Origin: an uncultured Prevotella sp.
Lineage (GTDB): Bacteria; Bacteroidota; Bacteroidia; Bacteroidales; Bacteroidaceae
NCBI RefSeq assembly: GCF_900549175.1
Contig: NZ_URNN01000089.1
Coordinates: 1 to 14,436, forward strand
Direction: 5' to 3'
DNA: 14,436 nt
Below are positions 5,779 through 13,566 of this stretch, in pieces; position 1 is the first letter of the stretch, and each line of letters starts with the position of its first letter. The translations under genes were made by a program, and so were the position numbers. Below the pieces are notes generated by a model. That model saw nothing but the letters and a program-made list of their open reading frames with translations. It searched no databases and was not told the origin of the DNA.

Positions 5779-7989
5779 TTAACGATATTCCGTAGGAGAC
5801 ACGCCGAACATCTCCTTAAAACGGCGGTTGAAATAGCTCGGCGAGGAAAAGCCGCACATGTATGCTATTTCGGAAATGGCTCGGTCGCCGGCCTTTATCA
5901 TCTCGGCGGCGCGGCGCAGGCGTATGGCGCGCACGAACTCGGTGGGCTTCTGGCCGGTGATGTCGGCAAACTTGCGGTAAAGGCTCGACCTGCTCATGCC
6001 CATCTCCACACAGAGCGTATCGATGTCGAGCGCGCTGTTTGACATGTTGGCCTCAACCACGGCCACTGCGCGCCTGATGAACTCGCGGTCGGCCGTGTTG
6101 TCCGTAATCCGTTCGGCCACCTTGTCAATATCGGCATCCTCCATGCGCAGATATCCGTCAAGACGTGCCTGCAACTCAGCCACCTTGCGCTTGGCCGCCT
6201 TGTATCGCTGCACCATGCGGTCGGCCATCACCACCGCGACCACGGCAACCACTATATATATAAGGTATGCCCACCATGTCTCCCACCATGCGGGCAAACG
6301 GTTGAGGCAGATTCTCACGGTCTCGTCGCGGAAGAAGCCGTCGGCATCGGTGGCGCGCACCTCAACGTTGTAGCGTCCCTTGTGGAGATTGACAAAAGTG
6401 ATATGGTTGTTGCCACCGTCAAGCCGTTGCCAAGCCCCTCCGTCCACTCGGTATGCGAAACGGACACTGCGGGCATTGACATGATTGAACGTGGAGAAAA
6501 ACAATTCCACAACATTGGAATTGGATGGAATGGTAATTTCGTTATCCTGAAAAGAATATGTCATTTTTCCATCTATACTCGCCGCAGTCAGTGCCAGTCT
6601 GTGGGGAGTATTTGTGCTGTAGTCCGGATTGATGACCAGCCGGGCGTCGGTACAGGTCACGATTATGCTACCACCCTTGCTGCTCACATCGAGAAACTGG
6701 CTCACACCGATGTTACGGTCGCTGCTGTGCATTGTACGCTGACGGCCGTCGATGGTATATTCCTTTATCATCTTGTCGGTAACGAGCCACAGATTGCCCT
6801 TGCCATCGCATGTCATGGCGTTCACCGGATCACCCGACTCAATGCCGGCCTCTGATATGCTGACGAGCCGTCTCTGCTTCCGGTCGTAACGGAAGACGTT
6901 GCCCAACCAGTCGGTTGTCCACACCGTGCCGTCGGGGGCCACGGCCAATGCCTTGCTTTCCGTACCACTCTGCATCACTTCCACTTTTCCGTCATCACCG
7001 CAATATGCCAGTTCGCAACGCGGCGTAATGAAGTATATCCCGCCGCCGGGTGCCAAATCCATCTTGCGAATGTTACCCAACACTTTGGTGACTGTCTCTA
7101 CAGAACCTTCCACCTTACCACCCGCATACCGGCATCTGTACAATCCCGTCGCATCGCCGATATAGAGCCACCCGCCGCGATTCACGGCCACGCAGCCGAT
7201 ACGCGTCCCTGCGGTCAGCAGCTTGCTCCATTCTTTGGGCCGCGCCTCTATCGTCTTCGTCCAAAAAACTTCTGTGTTCGTGTGTCCGATATATCCGCCG
7301 CCGGTCTCTATGAAGTCGTGGCGCGTGTTGGCGAGCATAACGGGCAACTCCATTGGGGCAGTCTTATCCACTCCTCCTCTGTCATTCACGCGTATGCGGT
7401 TCTCCATGTTTATACCGCCCGTCCATTCGTTGCCGTATCTGTCTGTAAAGCGGCATGTCAATTCGGTAAACATCAGTTTATCCGGTTTTGTCTTTCCTAT
7501 GAGGCGGTAATTGCGATCGAACGTGTAGTTTCCGTTTTCTGTCGCGGCTGTGATGATACCGTTACTGTCGCAACTCACCACAACCACACGTCCGTCAGGG
7601 ATATTTTTGTCCAGTTGGTGTATGGAATAGTCCTGTTTGTCAAGCACGAAGATATTCTTCCGCGTGCCGAAGACTATGTTGCCACCGGCATCTTCACACA
7701 TAGACAGTATGCCGTTGCTCTGCCCGATGCGCCGAGGATTGTGGCGGTCATTGCGGAACACGTCTATCTGATAGCCGTTGTCACGACACAGTCCGCCCTC
7801 CACCGTGCCGTACCACACATATCCCTCGCTGTCCTGCATCATCGTCCGTGTGCCCACCAGTGGCATGAGGTCGCGTGTGAGCTGAAGTATCTCGATGGTA
7901 TCGCCAGCCTCCGCCGTCATCATATGAAACATGAGAATGGCGGTAATGATGATGCGGAACGGGCGTATAGTGGTATGTGATGCGGACAT
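5779..7989 (-). CDS. Transmembrane propeller/Y_Y_Y/AraC one-component regulator
   Basis: A 736-residue predicted signal-anchored transcription regulator. The N-terminus (about 8-28) is a signal peptide. Residues about 30-480 contain Reg_prop-type propeller blades (for example DSEGYVWYGT, APDGTVWTT, GKGNLWLVTD). Residues about 484-561 are the Y_Y_Y beta-sandwich (FAYRVDGGAW, KGRYNVEVRATDADG). A single membrane helix spans about 570-592 (AYLIYIVVAVVAVV), followed by a coiled-coil linker. Residues about 637-736 form an AraC-type double helix-turn-helix (LCVEMGMSRSSLYRKF and ISEIAYMCGFSSPSYF). The order matches the ends of Bacteroidetes hybrid two-component regulators, but the histidine kinase and receiver domains are absent, and the sensor is about half the usual two-propeller length. 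I infer that periplasmic ligand binding is passed mechanically to a membrane-tethered DNA-binding domain. Likely targets are the repeats just downstream of its stop and the GH43-like/esterase operon. Confidence 0.88.
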   Translation of the reverse strand: MSASHTTIRPFRIIITAILMFHMMTAEAGDTIEILQLTRDLMPLVGTRTMMQDSEGYVWYGTVEGGLCRDNGYQIDVFRNDRHNPRRIGQSNGILSMCEDAGGNIVFGTRKNIFVLDKQDYSIHQLDKNIPDGRVVVVSCDSNGIITAATENGNYTFDRNYRLIGKTKPDKLMFTELTCRFTDRYGNEWTGGINMENRIRVNDRGGVDKTAPMELPVMLANTRHDFIETGGGYIGHTNTEVFWTKTIEARPKEWSKLLTAGTRIGCVAVNRGGWLYIGDATGLYRCRYAGGKVEGSVETVTKVLGNIRKMDLAPGGGIYFITPRCELAYCGDDGKVEVMQSGTESKALAVAPDGTVWTTDWLGNVFRYDRKQRRLVSISEAGIESGDPVNAMTCDGKGNLWLVTDKMIKEYTIDGRQRTMHSSDRNIGVSQFLDVSSKGGSIIVTCTDARLVINPDYSTNTPHRLALTAASIDGKMTYSFQDNEITIPSNSNVVELFFSTFNHVNARSVRFAYRVDGGAWQRLDGGNNHITFVNLHKGRYNVEVRATDADGFFRDETVRICLNRLPAWWETWWAYLIYIVVAVVAVVMADRMVQRYKAAKRKVAELQARLDGYLRMEDADIDKVAERITDNTADREFIRRAVAVVEANMSNSALDIDTLCVEMGMSRSSLYRKFADITGQKPTEFVRAIRLRRAAEMIKAGDRAISEIAYMCGFSSPSYFNRRFKEMFGVSPTEYR

Positions 7990-8006
7990 CTATGTCGGTG
8001 ATTATG

Positions 8007-8234
8007 TTAGAACTTGCCCCGCGTTATCTCGTCGTTCAGATACGAATACACGTAACCTGGACTTTGAAAATAAAGCCCCGTATTCTTGTCGGCGAGCCGG
8101 TCGTATGTATCGGAGTTGTAGAAGATGTTGATGGCGGTGTCCATTGTCACGCCATGCCGTTTGATAAGAAGTTCAATCAGCTGGGCATACATTTCTTCCT
8201 GCATCATCTTTATCTGCTGCTCGGTCAGTTTCAT
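8007..8234 (-). CDS. Small protein of the DUF3990 cassette
   Basis: A 75-residue soluble protein, charged and helical in its first half, with a TGLYFQSPGYVYSYLNDE motif at 52-69. I do not recognise a named family with certainty. Short proteins with this kind of LYFQSP...VY C-terminal motif accompany DUF3990 proteins in Bacteroidales and Firmicutes, as far as I recall. Its ATG overlaps the stop of the DUF3990 gene by 4 bases (8231-8234), so the two are translationally coupled and in fixed proportion. This fits an antitoxin or accessory partner. There is no signal peptide or membrane segment. Only 17 bases separate its stop from the start of the propeller/AraC regulator. Confidence 0.75.
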   Translation of the reverse strand: MKLTEQQIKMMQEEMYAQLIELLIKRHGVTMDTAINIFYNSDTYDRLADKNTGLYFQSPGYVYSYLNDEITRGKF

Positions 8235-8710
8235 AAGCGTGTGAGTTTGGAGATTGCGTAGTCTGTTCCGAAATAATACTGGAAGGTTACGCCCTTGGAA
8301 TATTTCAGTTCCTGAACGAGCTCTGCCAGCGAGATTGCTTTTGCCACATAACGGCGCAACTGAAACGTAACGCCATCATCGGCAATGGGACCGTATATTA
8401 TGTCATAACTGTGTGCGGGCTGCGGTGTGTTTATATCGCGGTTTCTCAATATGAATTCGGCCCATTCCTCGCTGTATCCGTCAAAAAGCCTTACGTTGAG
8501 ACTGCCATCGGCAAGCGACCGCTCGTCGAAATCGAAACATGTGACCGTAGGACTTCCCTTCTGCATTATCAGCGTGCGCTGTTCGGCCATGCGAATGGCC
8601 TGCTGTCTGTCTGCCGACAGATAGAAACCGCGTCCGAAGTCCTTGTATGGCTTTGTTTTCGACAAGTCTGGACGGTCGATGACTATGTTTGAACCGTGAT
8701 ACAGAATCAT
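8231..8710 (-). CDS. DUF3990 protein, predicted ADP-ribosyltransferase-fold toxin
   Basis: A 159-residue cytoplasmic protein recognised as DUF3990, a family of the ADP-ribosyltransferase/PARP fold group. Visible hallmarks are YHGS at 4-7 (His5, expected to bind NAD), KDFGRGFYLS at 23-32 (Tyr30 in the second NAD-binding position), an acidic stretch SEEWAEFILRNRD at 80-92 that could supply the catalytic acid, and YDIIYGPIADDG at 102-113, typical of the family. By family logic it would transfer ADP-ribose from NAD to an unknown target. Both junctions overlap by 4 bases: its ATG with the stop of the DUF3791-like gene (8707-8710), and its stop with the next ATG (8231-8234). That is typical of a toxin-antitoxin or defence cassette. 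Activity and toxicity are inferred. Confidence 0.8.
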   Translation of the reverse strand: MILYHGSNIVIDRPDLSKTKPYKDFGRGFYLSADRQQAIRMAEQRTLIMQKGSPTVTCFDFDERSLADGSLNVRLFDGYSEEWAEFILRNRDINTPQPAHSYDIIYGPIADDGVTFQLRRYVAKAISLAELVQELKYSKGVTFQYYFGTDYAISKLTRL

Positions 8711-8943
8711 ACGCTGCCGTATTTTAGTTTCCCGCCGTTACGTCCGCAGATAACAGTCAAAGCCTCAATAGCTTCATCGAACGGCAACGTGTGCAGGACA
8801 TCATAGAAAGAGAAAAGGTATTCCATACCTTTGAACCTGTTGATGTAGTTGTACGCCTGCCTGTCACTGAGGCCGAACCGGACGGCAAACTCAGCGATAA
8901 GCGCAATGGTGTATCTCAGTTTATTGGTGTCTTCTCTTGACAT
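8707..8943 (-). CDS. DUF3791-like small protein, probable antitoxin
   Basis: A 78-residue helical protein resembling DUF3791, which commonly sits immediately upstream of DUF3990 genes. The most family-like part is LSDRQAYNYINRFKGMEYL (25-43) followed by the FYDVLHTLPFDEAIE stretch (46-60). The first half could form a helix-turn-helix, so it may bind DNA or simply neutralise the partner. It is first in the three-gene cassette and overlaps the DUF3990 start by 4 bases. It begins 46 bases after the uvrA stop. On the minus strand GAACTTTG (8984-8991) is a one-mismatch -7-like element overlapping the uvrA stop, so the cassette may have its own weak promoter as well as read-through from uvrA. Confidence 0.78.
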   Translation of the reverse strand: MSREDTNKLRYTIALIAEFAVRFGLSDRQAYNYINRFKGMEYLFSFYDVLHTLPFDEAIEALTVICGRNGGKLKYGSV

Positions 8944-8989
8944 AGCAGCTTAATAATTATATTACCTTTATATACATTCCACACAAAGT

Positions 8990-11875
8990 TCACTCCAGCT
9001 CCGCCTTCAGGAACCGCGGGGTATATCCTTTCGTGCTCGCGGCCACCTCTTCGGGCGTTCCTGCAGACAGCACTTCGCCACCACCGCGTCCGCCCTCGGG
9101 CCCCATGTCGATGATGTGGTCGGCCAGCTTGATTACGTCGAGGTTGTGCTCGATTATTATCACCGTGTTGCCGCGGTCGACAAGGCGGCCTATCACCTCC
9201 ATCAGTATGCGTATGTCCTCGAAGTGCAGTCCCGTGGTAGGTTCGTCCAGGATATAGAGCGTGCGGCCCGTGTCCTTCTTGCTCAGCTCCGTGGCCAGTT
9301 TCACGCGCTGGCTCTCGCCGCCAGAGAGCGTGGTGGAAGGTTGTCCGAGCTTGATGTAGCCGAGGCCCACGTCCTGTATGGTCTTTATCTTGCGCAGTAT
9401 GTCGGGCACGTTCTCGAAGAACTCCACGGCCTGATTTATCGTCATGTCGAGCACATCGGCTATGCTCTTGCCCTTGTAGCGCACCTCGAGCGTCTCGCGG
9501 TTGTAGCGCTTGCCGTGGCACACCTCACAGGGTACCATCACGTCGGGCAGGAAGTTCATCTCGATGGTCTTGTAGCCGTTGCCGCCACATGCCTCGCAAC
9601 GCCCGCCCTTCACATTGAACGAGAAGCGACCGGGCTTATATCCGCGTATCTTCGCTTCGGGCAGGTTGACAAAGAGCGAGCGTATGTCGCTGAACACACC
9701 TGTATATGTGGCGGGATTTGAGCGCGGCGTGCGCCCTAACGGACTTTGGTCGACGTTGACAACCTTGTCGATGTTCTCCAGTCCCTCTATGTTGTCGTAG
9801 GCCATAGGCTTCTTCAGCGAACGGTAGAAGTGCTGCGAGAGGATGGGCTGCAGCGTTTCGTTGACAAGCGTCGACTTGCCCGAACCGCTCACTCCCGTAA
9901 CAACAATCAGCTTGCCAAGGGGAAACTCCACGTCCACGTGCTTCAGATTGTTGCCCGACGCACCGCGTATCCACAGACTCTTGCCGTTGCCCGGGCGCCG
10001 CGTCAGGGGTACGGCTATTTTCGTTTGTCCGGTGATATAGGCTATGGTTGAGCCGAAGCCCCCATCAGCCGCCCCAAAGGGGGATGACTGGTATGAACAG
10101 GCCTCCCCCCCTTTTGTGGATGTAAGGGGAGCCGGACCCTGATACACAACCTCACCGCCCTTGCGTCCTGCCTTGGGACCTATATCAATAAGCCAGTCGG
10201 CGGCCAGCATCATGTCCTTGTCGTGTTCCACGACGATAACGGTGTTACCCAAGTCGCGCAGCTCCTTGAGAGAGCGTATCAGCCGCTCATTGTCACGCTG
10301 GTGAAGCCCGATACTCGGCTCGTCGAGAATGTAGAGCACATTGACCAGCTGCGAGCCTATCTGCGTTGCAAGACGTATGCGTTGGCTCTCGCCACCCGAG
10401 AGCGTGGCCGACTGACGGTTGAGCGACAGATAGTCGAGACCCACTTCGAGCAGAAAATTGATGCGAGTGCGTATCTCTTTGAGAATTTCCGCCGCTATCT
10501 GCCGCTGCTGGTTGTCGAGGTGTTCCTCCACGTGGTCGAACCAGTCGCGCAGTTCGGCTATGTCCATGTCGGCCAGTTCGGCTATGTTCTTGTCCCATAT
10601 CCTGTATGAAAGAGCCTCGCGGTTGAGCCGTTGGCCGTGGCACTCTGGGCACTGACAGACGGCCATGAACTGGTCAGCCCATTTCTGCACCGCTGCCGAG
10701 TCATCACTGTCGATTACCGTACGCAGATATTTCACCACGCCGTCGAACGCCACGAAATAGTCGCTTGACGTTTTCACCAGATCCTTGTCTATGCGCACAT
10801 TTTCCAACGAACCGTAGAGAATCTCACTCATGGCCTCGTCAGGAATGTCGCAGACCGGCGTCTTTATATCGCATTCATATTTCTTCAAAATGGCATCTAT
10901 CTGCCAGAATATCATCTGGTTCTTGTACTTTCCCAACGGCACTATCGCCCCGGCATGTATGCTCTGCCGGTTGTCGGGGATAACTTTTTTCAAGTCTATC
11001 TCGTTTATCTGTCCCAATCCCTTGCAATGGGGGCAGGCACCCTGCGGCGAGTTGAACGAGAAGTTGTTCGGTGCCGGATCGCTGTAGGATATGCCCGTTG
11101 TGGGGCACATCAGACGTTTGGAGAAATGCTTGGCTTCACCCGTGTCCTTATCCAATATCATTATCAGTCCGTCGCCCTGCTTCATGGCCGTGGCCACCGT
11201 CTTGCGCAGACGTTCGTCATCCTTGTCCTTCGGCTGCACCTGCATCTTGTCTATCACCACCTCGATGTCATGGTTCTTGTAGCGGTCGGTCTTCATACCG
11301 CGGACGATTTCCTTCACCTCACCGTCCACACGCACATACAGATACCCCTTCTTGCGCATGCTCTCGAACAGCTCGCGATAGTGTCCCTTGCGGCTGCACA
11401 CAAGCGAGGCAAGTATGAAAATCTTGCGGCCGGCATAGTCTTCGGTTATCATGTCGAGCACACGCTCTTCGGTGTATTTAACCATCGCCTCACCCGTGGC
11501 ATAGCTGTAAGCACGGCCGGCACGGGCGAAAAGCAGACGCATGAAGTCGTAAATTTCGGTTGTAGTGCCCACGGTTGAACGCGGATTCTTGTTGGTGGTC
11601 TTCTGTTCGATGCTTATCACCGGGCTGAGACCTGTTATCTTGTCAACATCGGGACGTTCCATGCCGCCGAGAAAGTTACGAGCATAGGCCGAAAACGTCT
11701 CTATATAACGTCGCTGTCCTTCGGCGAAAATGGTGTCGAAAGCCAGTGATGACTTGCCCGAGCCCGACAGTCCGGTAATGACGGTCAGACTGTCGCGCGG
11801 AATCTCCACGTCAATATTCTTAAGGTTGTGCACACGCGCACCCCACACATTTATCTTCTTGTCCTCTCTTTCCAT
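8990..11875 (-). CDS. uvrA: Excinuclease ABC subunit A (UvrA)
   Basis: The 961-residue damage-recognition ATPase of nucleotide excision repair, acting with UvrB and UvrC in the cytoplasm. It shows the UvrA double-ABC layout: Walker A GLSGSGKSS at 35-43 and GVSGSGKST near 660; LSGGESQR signatures near 492 and 850; Walker B motifs LYILDEPSIGLH and LYILDEPTTGLH; and paired-cysteine zinc motifs CPHC, CPEC and CEAC...CEVC. The ATG at 11875 gives the normal N-terminus (NVWGARVHNLKNIDVEIPR). Length is close to normal, but residues about 580-608, after GGEVVYQG, are an insertion encoded by a GC-rich repeat. The reading frame is uninterrupted, so the enzyme is probably functional. It follows the T9SS-type gene by 3 bases and is probably co-transcribed with it. 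Confidence 0.97.
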   Translation of the reverse strand: MEREDKKINVWGARVHNLKNIDVEIPRDSLTVITGLSGSGKSSLAFDTIFAEGQRRYIETFSAYARNFLGGMERPDVDKITGLSPVISIEQKTTNKNPRSTVGTTTEIYDFMRLLFARAGRAYSYATGEAMVKYTEERVLDMITEDYAGRKIFILASLVCSRKGHYRELFESMRKKGYLYVRVDGEVKEIVRGMKTDRYKNHDIEVVIDKMQVQPKDKDDERLRKTVATAMKQGDGLIMILDKDTGEAKHFSKRLMCPTTGISYSDPAPNNFSFNSPQGACPHCKGLGQINEIDLKKVIPDNRQSIHAGAIVPLGKYKNQMIFWQIDAILKKYECDIKTPVCDIPDEAMSEILYGSLENVRIDKDLVKTSSDYFVAFDGVVKYLRTVIDSDDSAAVQKWADQFMAVCQCPECHGQRLNREALSYRIWDKNIAELADMDIAELRDWFDHVEEHLDNQQRQIAAEILKEIRTRINFLLEVGLDYLSLNRQSATLSGGESQRIRLATQIGSQLVNVLYILDEPSIGLHQRDNERLIRSLKELRDLGNTVIVVEHDKDMMLAADWLIDIGPKAGRKGGEVVYQGPAPLTSTKGGEACSYQSSPFGAADGGFGSTIAYITGQTKIAVPLTRRPGNGKSLWIRGASGNNLKHVDVEFPLGKLIVVTGVSGSGKSTLVNETLQPILSQHFYRSLKKPMAYDNIEGLENIDKVVNVDQSPLGRTPRSNPATYTGVFSDIRSLFVNLPEAKIRGYKPGRFSFNVKGGRCEACGGNGYKTIEMNFLPDVMVPCEVCHGKRYNRETLEVRYKGKSIADVLDMTINQAVEFFENVPDILRKIKTIQDVGLGYIKLGQPSTTLSGGESQRVKLATELSKKDTGRTLYILDEPTTGLHFEDIRILMEVIGRLVDRGNTVIIIEHNLDVIKLADHIIDMGPEGGRGGGEVLSAGTPEEVAASTKGYTPRFLKAELE
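10051..10133. repeat. GC-rich repeat-like insertion, in frame within uvrA
   Basis: A stretch with homopolymeric C and G runs and an imperfect inverted repeat, CCCCAAAGGGGGA at 10072-10084 against the C-rich/T-rich segment 10104-10119. It translates on the uvrA strand to roughly 28 low-complexity residues (TKGGEACSYQSSPFGAADGG). It lies in the linker between the end of the first ABC module and the TGQTKIAVP segment, where UvrA proteins normally have only a short linker. From memory, comparable short SPKGGE/SPFG(A)xDGG peptides occur as in-frame insertions in many unrelated Prevotella proteins, which marks a dispersed element. The boundaries are approximate. Confidence 0.6.
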
Positions 11876-11878
11876 AAA

Positions 11879-12562
11879 TCATTCGTTTACTACCGATTCC
11901 GTATAGTCGCGCAGTATGTTCACGTCACGCTTGATGTTGTACTCCCGGCCGTCGGCCCCCTTGGCTTTCACCAGAACGAAGTATACCCCGGCCTTCACCT
12001 CCTTGCCGTTGTACGTTCCGTCCCATCCCCCATTGATGTCGGTCCACTCATACAGTTTCTGCCCCCAACGGTTGAATATGTAAGCCTTGAAGTCTACTAT
12101 GCTCTTGTGGTTGTCCTTGGCCTTGTAAATGTCGTTTATACCGTCGCCATTGGGAGAAAAGGCATTGGGCATTTCAAGCAGACTCGTACTTATGCTCACT
12201 CTGATGGTGCTGACAAGTTCGGGCTCGCCGTCGCCATAGCTGACATATAGTGAAACGGCTGTCGACCCAGACTCACGGAAGTCGTACTCCGTGTTCTCCT
12301 CATATCTCACGATGAAAGCATCGGTCTGCCCCTCTTTCACAAACCGCCATTCGTATGCCGGCGTCACACCCTCGTCAATGTACGACGGGTTGGCCCTGAA
12401 CGTTACGTGCAACGGAGCCTCTGCATCAACAATGGCTTCGGTTTCCTCCATTTCTTCTCCATCTACAGTATAATACGCCGTAGGATTGAAGTCGGCAAAA
12501 GCAATCTGCGGCAGCATGACCGTCAGGAAAGCGACCAATATCAGTCTTATTTTAGTTGTCAT
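11879..12562 (-). CDS. Short secreted protein with gliding-motility/T9SS-type C-terminal domain
   Basis: A 227-residue exported protein. Residues 1-23 are a signal peptide (PQIAFA before D24). Residues about 28-125 form an Ig/PKD-like beta-sandwich (AYEWRFVKEGQ, STAVSLYVSYGDG). Residues about 131-218 match the gliding-motility-associated C-terminal domain (CHU_C, type B): MPNAFSPNGDGINDIYK, then IFNRWGQKLYEW, GGWDGTYNGKEVKAGVYF and a final NIKRDVNILR strand. In Bacteroidota this domain directs export by the type IX system. It usually ends giant adhesins, so a protein made almost only of it is unusually small. It may be an accessory or surface-attachment factor. It is followed after 3 bases by uvrA, forming one transcription unit with no obvious functional link. 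Confidence 0.88.
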   Translation of the reverse strand: MTTKIRLILVAFLTVMLPQIAFADFNPTAYYTVDGEEMEETEAIVDAEAPLHVTFRANPSYIDEGVTPAYEWRFVKEGQTDAFIVRYEENTEYDFRESGSTAVSLYVSYGDGEPELVSTIRVSISTSLLEMPNAFSPNGDGINDIYKAKDNHKSIVDFKAYIFNRWGQKLYEWTDINGGWDGTYNGKEVKAGVYFVLVKAKGADGREYNIKRDVNILRDYTESVVNE

Positions 12563-12610
12563 AATTGCATTAATATAAAGTCATAATCTGATTAGAATCA
12601 ATATAGATTG

Positions 12611-12618
12611 CAAAGTTA
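12611..12618 (-). promoter_or_regulatory. Bacteroidetes-type -7 element upstream of the T9SS-type gene and uvrA
   Basis: On the minus strand this reads TAACTTTG, an exact TAnnTTTG match followed by C, located 48 bases before the ATG at 12562. It would drive the 12562 to 8990 transcript. A perfect small dyad, TGATT-AG-AATCA at 12589-12600, lies in the predicted leader and could be an operator or a weak hairpin. No clear -33 element is visible. Confidence 0.6.
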
Positions 12619-12759
12619 CACAGAAAAATCCAATTTTGACTTCAGACATGAAGATAAAAAAACGTCTGATTCCTGCCACGATAGTCGAAAATAGTGCATA
12701 TAAGCGGAAAGAAACCGTTTTACCTACATTTTTTACACAATTTAGTACAAATTATCGGA

Positions 12760-12777
12760 TAGTTTTGCATATCTTCG
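12760..12777 (+). promoter_or_regulatory. Candidate -7 elements for the second SGNH hydrolase
   Basis: Two overlapping-distance candidates precede the ATG at 12823. TAGTTTTG at 12760-12767 fits TAnnTTTG exactly, and TATCTTCG at 12770-12777 fits with one mismatch. The 260-base gap 12563-12822 is AT-rich and divergent, with this promoter facing right and the one at 12611-12618 facing left. I see no other gene or RNA in the gap. Confidence 0.5.
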
Positions 12778-12822
12778 CTGACGTAATGATTGTATTATAT
12801 AATAAACTGTAAATAAGACATT

Positions 12823-13536
12823 ATGAAAAGACGGTATCTAATATTGGCAGCTATGGCACTGATGATGCCTGTCACAACGACAATGGCTGACAACAAAGAT
12901 TGGGGCAACTTACAAAAGTATGAGAAACAGAACTCAGAGGTAAGACAATTACCGAAAGAGCAACGCCGGGTGGTATTCATGGGCAACTCCATCACGGAGA
13001 ACTGGGCACGCATGCGTCCCGCGTTCTTCAAGGAAAACGGATATGTGGGCCGCGGAATCTCCGGGCAGACGAGCTACCAGTTTGTGGTGCGCTACCGGCA
13101 GGATGTGATCGAGTTGCGGCCCGAACTGGTTGTCATCAACACCGCCACTAACGATGTGGCCGAAAACACAGGGCCGTACAACGAGGAGCGCACAATGTCC
13201 AACATAAAGACAATGGTAGACCTGGCACTGGCCAACAAGATAAAGGTGATACTCACCTCCACCCTGCCCGCCGCCAAGTTCGGCTGGAACCCGCGCATCA
13301 CTGACGGTGCCGAAAAAATAGCCAAGCTGAACGAACGCATCAGAGACTATGCAGCACAGAAAAACATTCCATTCGTCGACTATTATTCGAAAATGGTCAC
13401 CGGCACCAACCGCGCACTCAACCCAGCGTACACCAAAGACGGCGTGCACCCGACGGAAACCGGATATGCCGTGATGGAACCGATGATTAAGGCCGCCATC
13501 GACAAGGCATTAGAGGCTGACATAAAAGACAAATAA
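12823..13536 (+). CDS. Secreted SGNH/GDSL-like hydrolase (GNS variant)
   Basis: A 237-residue exported SGNH-superfamily hydrolase, probably an esterase or acetylhydrolase of unknown substrate. Residues 1-22 form a signal peptide (MADN around the cleavage site). Block I reads VVFMGNSITENW with nucleophile Ser56 and Asn55 in place of the usual Asp of GDS. Block II is GRGISGQTSYQ (Gly78, Gly81), block III NTATNDVAEN with oxyanion Asn110, and the last block KDGVHPTETGY with catalytic Asp206 and His209. The GNS form is common in Bacteroidetes members related to platelet-activating-factor acetylhydrolase-like esterases, so the enzyme should be active. It is only distantly similar to the esterase at 2345-3118, so the two are not a recent duplication. 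It appears monocistronic and converges on the following gene. Confidence 0.88.
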   Translation: MKRRYLILAAMALMMPVTTTMADNKDWGNLQKYEKQNSEVRQLPKEQRRVVFMGNSITENWARMRPAFFKENGYVGRGISGQTSYQFVVRYRQDVIELRPELVVINTATNDVAENTGPYNEERTMSNIKTMVDLALANKIKVILTSTLPAAKFGWNPRITDGAEKIAKLNERIRDYAAQKNIPFVDYYSKMVTGTNRALNPAYTKDGVHPTETGYAVMEPMIKAAIDKALEADIKDK

Positions 13537-13566
13537 AAAAATATGTGTCTTCCTGCATCTTGCATG

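Noticed and set aside
9116..9721. Long plus-strand open frame opposite uvrA
   Set aside because: It lies entirely antisense to a well-supported uvrA, has no recognisable protein features, and similar shadows occur opposite other GC-rich genes here.
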